This document shows positions 34,132 to 34,798 of a DNA stretch of 34,798 bases, piece after piece (within the stretch, counting starts at the first letter, position 1; every line of letters begins with the position of its first letter). The stretch spans positions 1 to 34,798 of the forward strand of contig CAMDFO010000048.1 in assembly GCA_945897515.1 (NCBI GenBank), read 5' to 3'. The stretch comes from Rhodoplanes serenus. GTDB taxonomy: Bacteria; Pseudomonadota; Alphaproteobacteria; Rhizobiales; Xanthobacteraceae. Both the position numbers and the translations under genes were made by a program. The notes under the pieces were generated by a model. The model was not told the origin of the DNA, ran no database searches, and saw nothing but the letters and a program-made list of their open reading frames with translations.

Positions 34132-34153
34132 GCCGGCGCTCTCACGTAGGCAC

Positions 34154-34798
34154 TCATGTCGGTTCCTGGCGCAACGTCTCGGTGATCTCGCCCATGATCG
34201 CGACCGCGATCTCCGATGGCGACACCGCGCCGATGTCGAGGCCGATCGGCGAATGAATGCGGCCGATGTCGTTGTCGGTAAAGCCGCGTTCTTCCTTCAG
34301 GCGCGCGACGCGGCGCGCGTGGGTTTTACGGGAGCCCAGCGCGCCGATGTAGAAGCAATCGCTCTTGAGCGCAATCGTCAGCCCCGGATCGTCGATCTTG
34401 GGATCGTGGGTGAGCGCGACAAACGCCGTGTAGCGATCGATGCCGATCGGCGGCAATGCCACGTCAGGCCATTCCGCGATCACCGTCACGTCGGGAAAGC
34501 GTTCGATGGAGGCAAACGCCGTGCGCGGATCGACGATGGTGACGTCGTAGCTGAGCAGCTTCGCAATCGGCGCCAGCGCCTGGCTGATGTGGACGGCGCC
34601 GGTGATGACCAGGCGCGGCGGCGGCACGTGCACCGTGAGGAACACCTTGCCCTCGGCGGTTTCCTCGATGCCGCTCTTGCCCGAGCGCAGATGCTTTTCC
34701 AGCACCGGCCGCAGCGGGTCGTTCGCCGTGTCCTTGGCGGTGACCAACCGCTGCTCGCCGCTGTCCTGATTGGTGACGACGATGGCGGCGCGCCGCGC
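34154..34798 (-). CDS. xdhC: XdhC-family molybdenum-hydroxylase maturation factor (partial)
   Basis: At least 214 residues; the frame is open to the window edge and the true start lies outside. XdhC proteins bind molybdenum cofactor and deliver it, after sulphuration, to xanthine-dehydrogenase-type hydrolases. Visible are RRAAIVVTNQDSGEQRLV at the edge, a Rossmann segment (VITGAVHISQALAPIA), the conserved DPRTAFAS, GALGSRKTHARRV and the C-terminal IHSPIGLDIGAVSPSEIAVA. It is immediately upstream of the molybdopterin-binding/nucleotidyltransferase gene and in the same operon. A TTG at 34747 should not be taken as the start because homologous sequence continues upstream of it. Confidence 0.93.
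   Translation of the reverse strand, partial: ARRAAIVVTNQDSGEQRLVTAKDTANDPLRPVLEKHLRSGKSGIEETAEGKVFLTVHVPPPRLVITGAVHISQALAPIAKLLSYDVTIVDPRTAFASIERFPDVTVIAEWPDVALPPIGIDRYTAFVALTHDPKIDDPGLTIALKSDCFYIGALGSRKTHARRVARLKEERGFTDNDIGRIHSPIGLDIGAVSPSEIAVAIMGEITETLRQEPT

Overview
The window is a stretch of GC-rich chromosome from an alphaproteobacterium, most likely of the order Hyphomicrobiales (Bradyrhizobiaceae/Xanthobacteraceae-like). The reasons are: a groES-groEL operon behind a CIRCE element, a Usg-family gene beside it, a BcsS-type outer-membrane protein, a CHCC zinc-finger protein, two orphan Bug/TctC-type solute receptors, and interspersed palindromic repeats of the sort scattered through genomes of this group. 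I see no integrase, transposase, phage gene or CRISPR array. The placement is inference from protein families and was not tested by a search.

Layout. 1-3.4 kb (minus): two overlapping alpha/beta hydrolases, a YjbR/MmcQ protein and an unrecognised exported/membrane protein. 3.5-6.1 kb (plus): CHCC zinc finger, FAD aromatic-ring monooxygenase and a short MetE-like methyltransferase, tightly spaced. 6.1-7.6 kb: a lipoprotein and an SDR enzyme diverging from a region with three 14-bp iterons, then a small Arg/Asp-repeat protein. 7.7-10.5 kb (minus): alpha/beta hydrolase, GAF histidine kinase, tRNA-Leu(UAA), cupin. 10.7-13.6 kb (minus): a compact four-gene unit running CinA-like, intradiol dioxygenase, Gpt, Bug receptor. 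13.7-17.6 kb (plus): a VapBC-type toxin-antitoxin pair behind a perfect palindrome, an Anbu proteasome homologue, and a CHASE4-like/GGDEF/EAL membrane protein. 17.6-20.7 kb: palindromic repeat, second Bug receptor, SDR, integral membrane protein, small secreted protein. 20.7-23.6 kb (plus): CNT nucleoside transporter and UbiD-family decarboxylase. 23.6-24.2 kb: the only gene-free stretch longer than 300 bp, with a palindromic repeat and a compact segment able to form mutually exclusive RNA structures. 24.2-26.8 kb: usg, CIRCE, groES, groEL and a strong terminator. 27-28.4 kb: a YadA-type trimeric autotransporter made almost entirely of 14-residue head repeats. 28.6-34.8 kb: DUF72/DUF488 pair, MFS transporter, BcsS, DUF4189 protein, and a molybdenum-hydroxylase maturation pair (XdhC, cut by the window edge, and a molybdopterin-binding/nucleotidyltransferase fusion).

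How the genes work together. Most of the window looks like ordinary core and metabolic-accessory chromosome with an aromatic/organic-acid flavour (FAD monooxygenase, intradiol dioxygenase, UbiD, cupin, hydrolases, Bug receptors). No complete new defence or mobile system is evident. The points most worth a second look are the Anbu gene without its usual partner genes and next to a toxin-antitoxin pair, the alternative-structure segment near 24.1 kb, the iterons near 6.5 kb, the CinA/dioxygenase/Gpt/Bug unit, and the unrecognised membrane protein at 2.3-3.4 kb.
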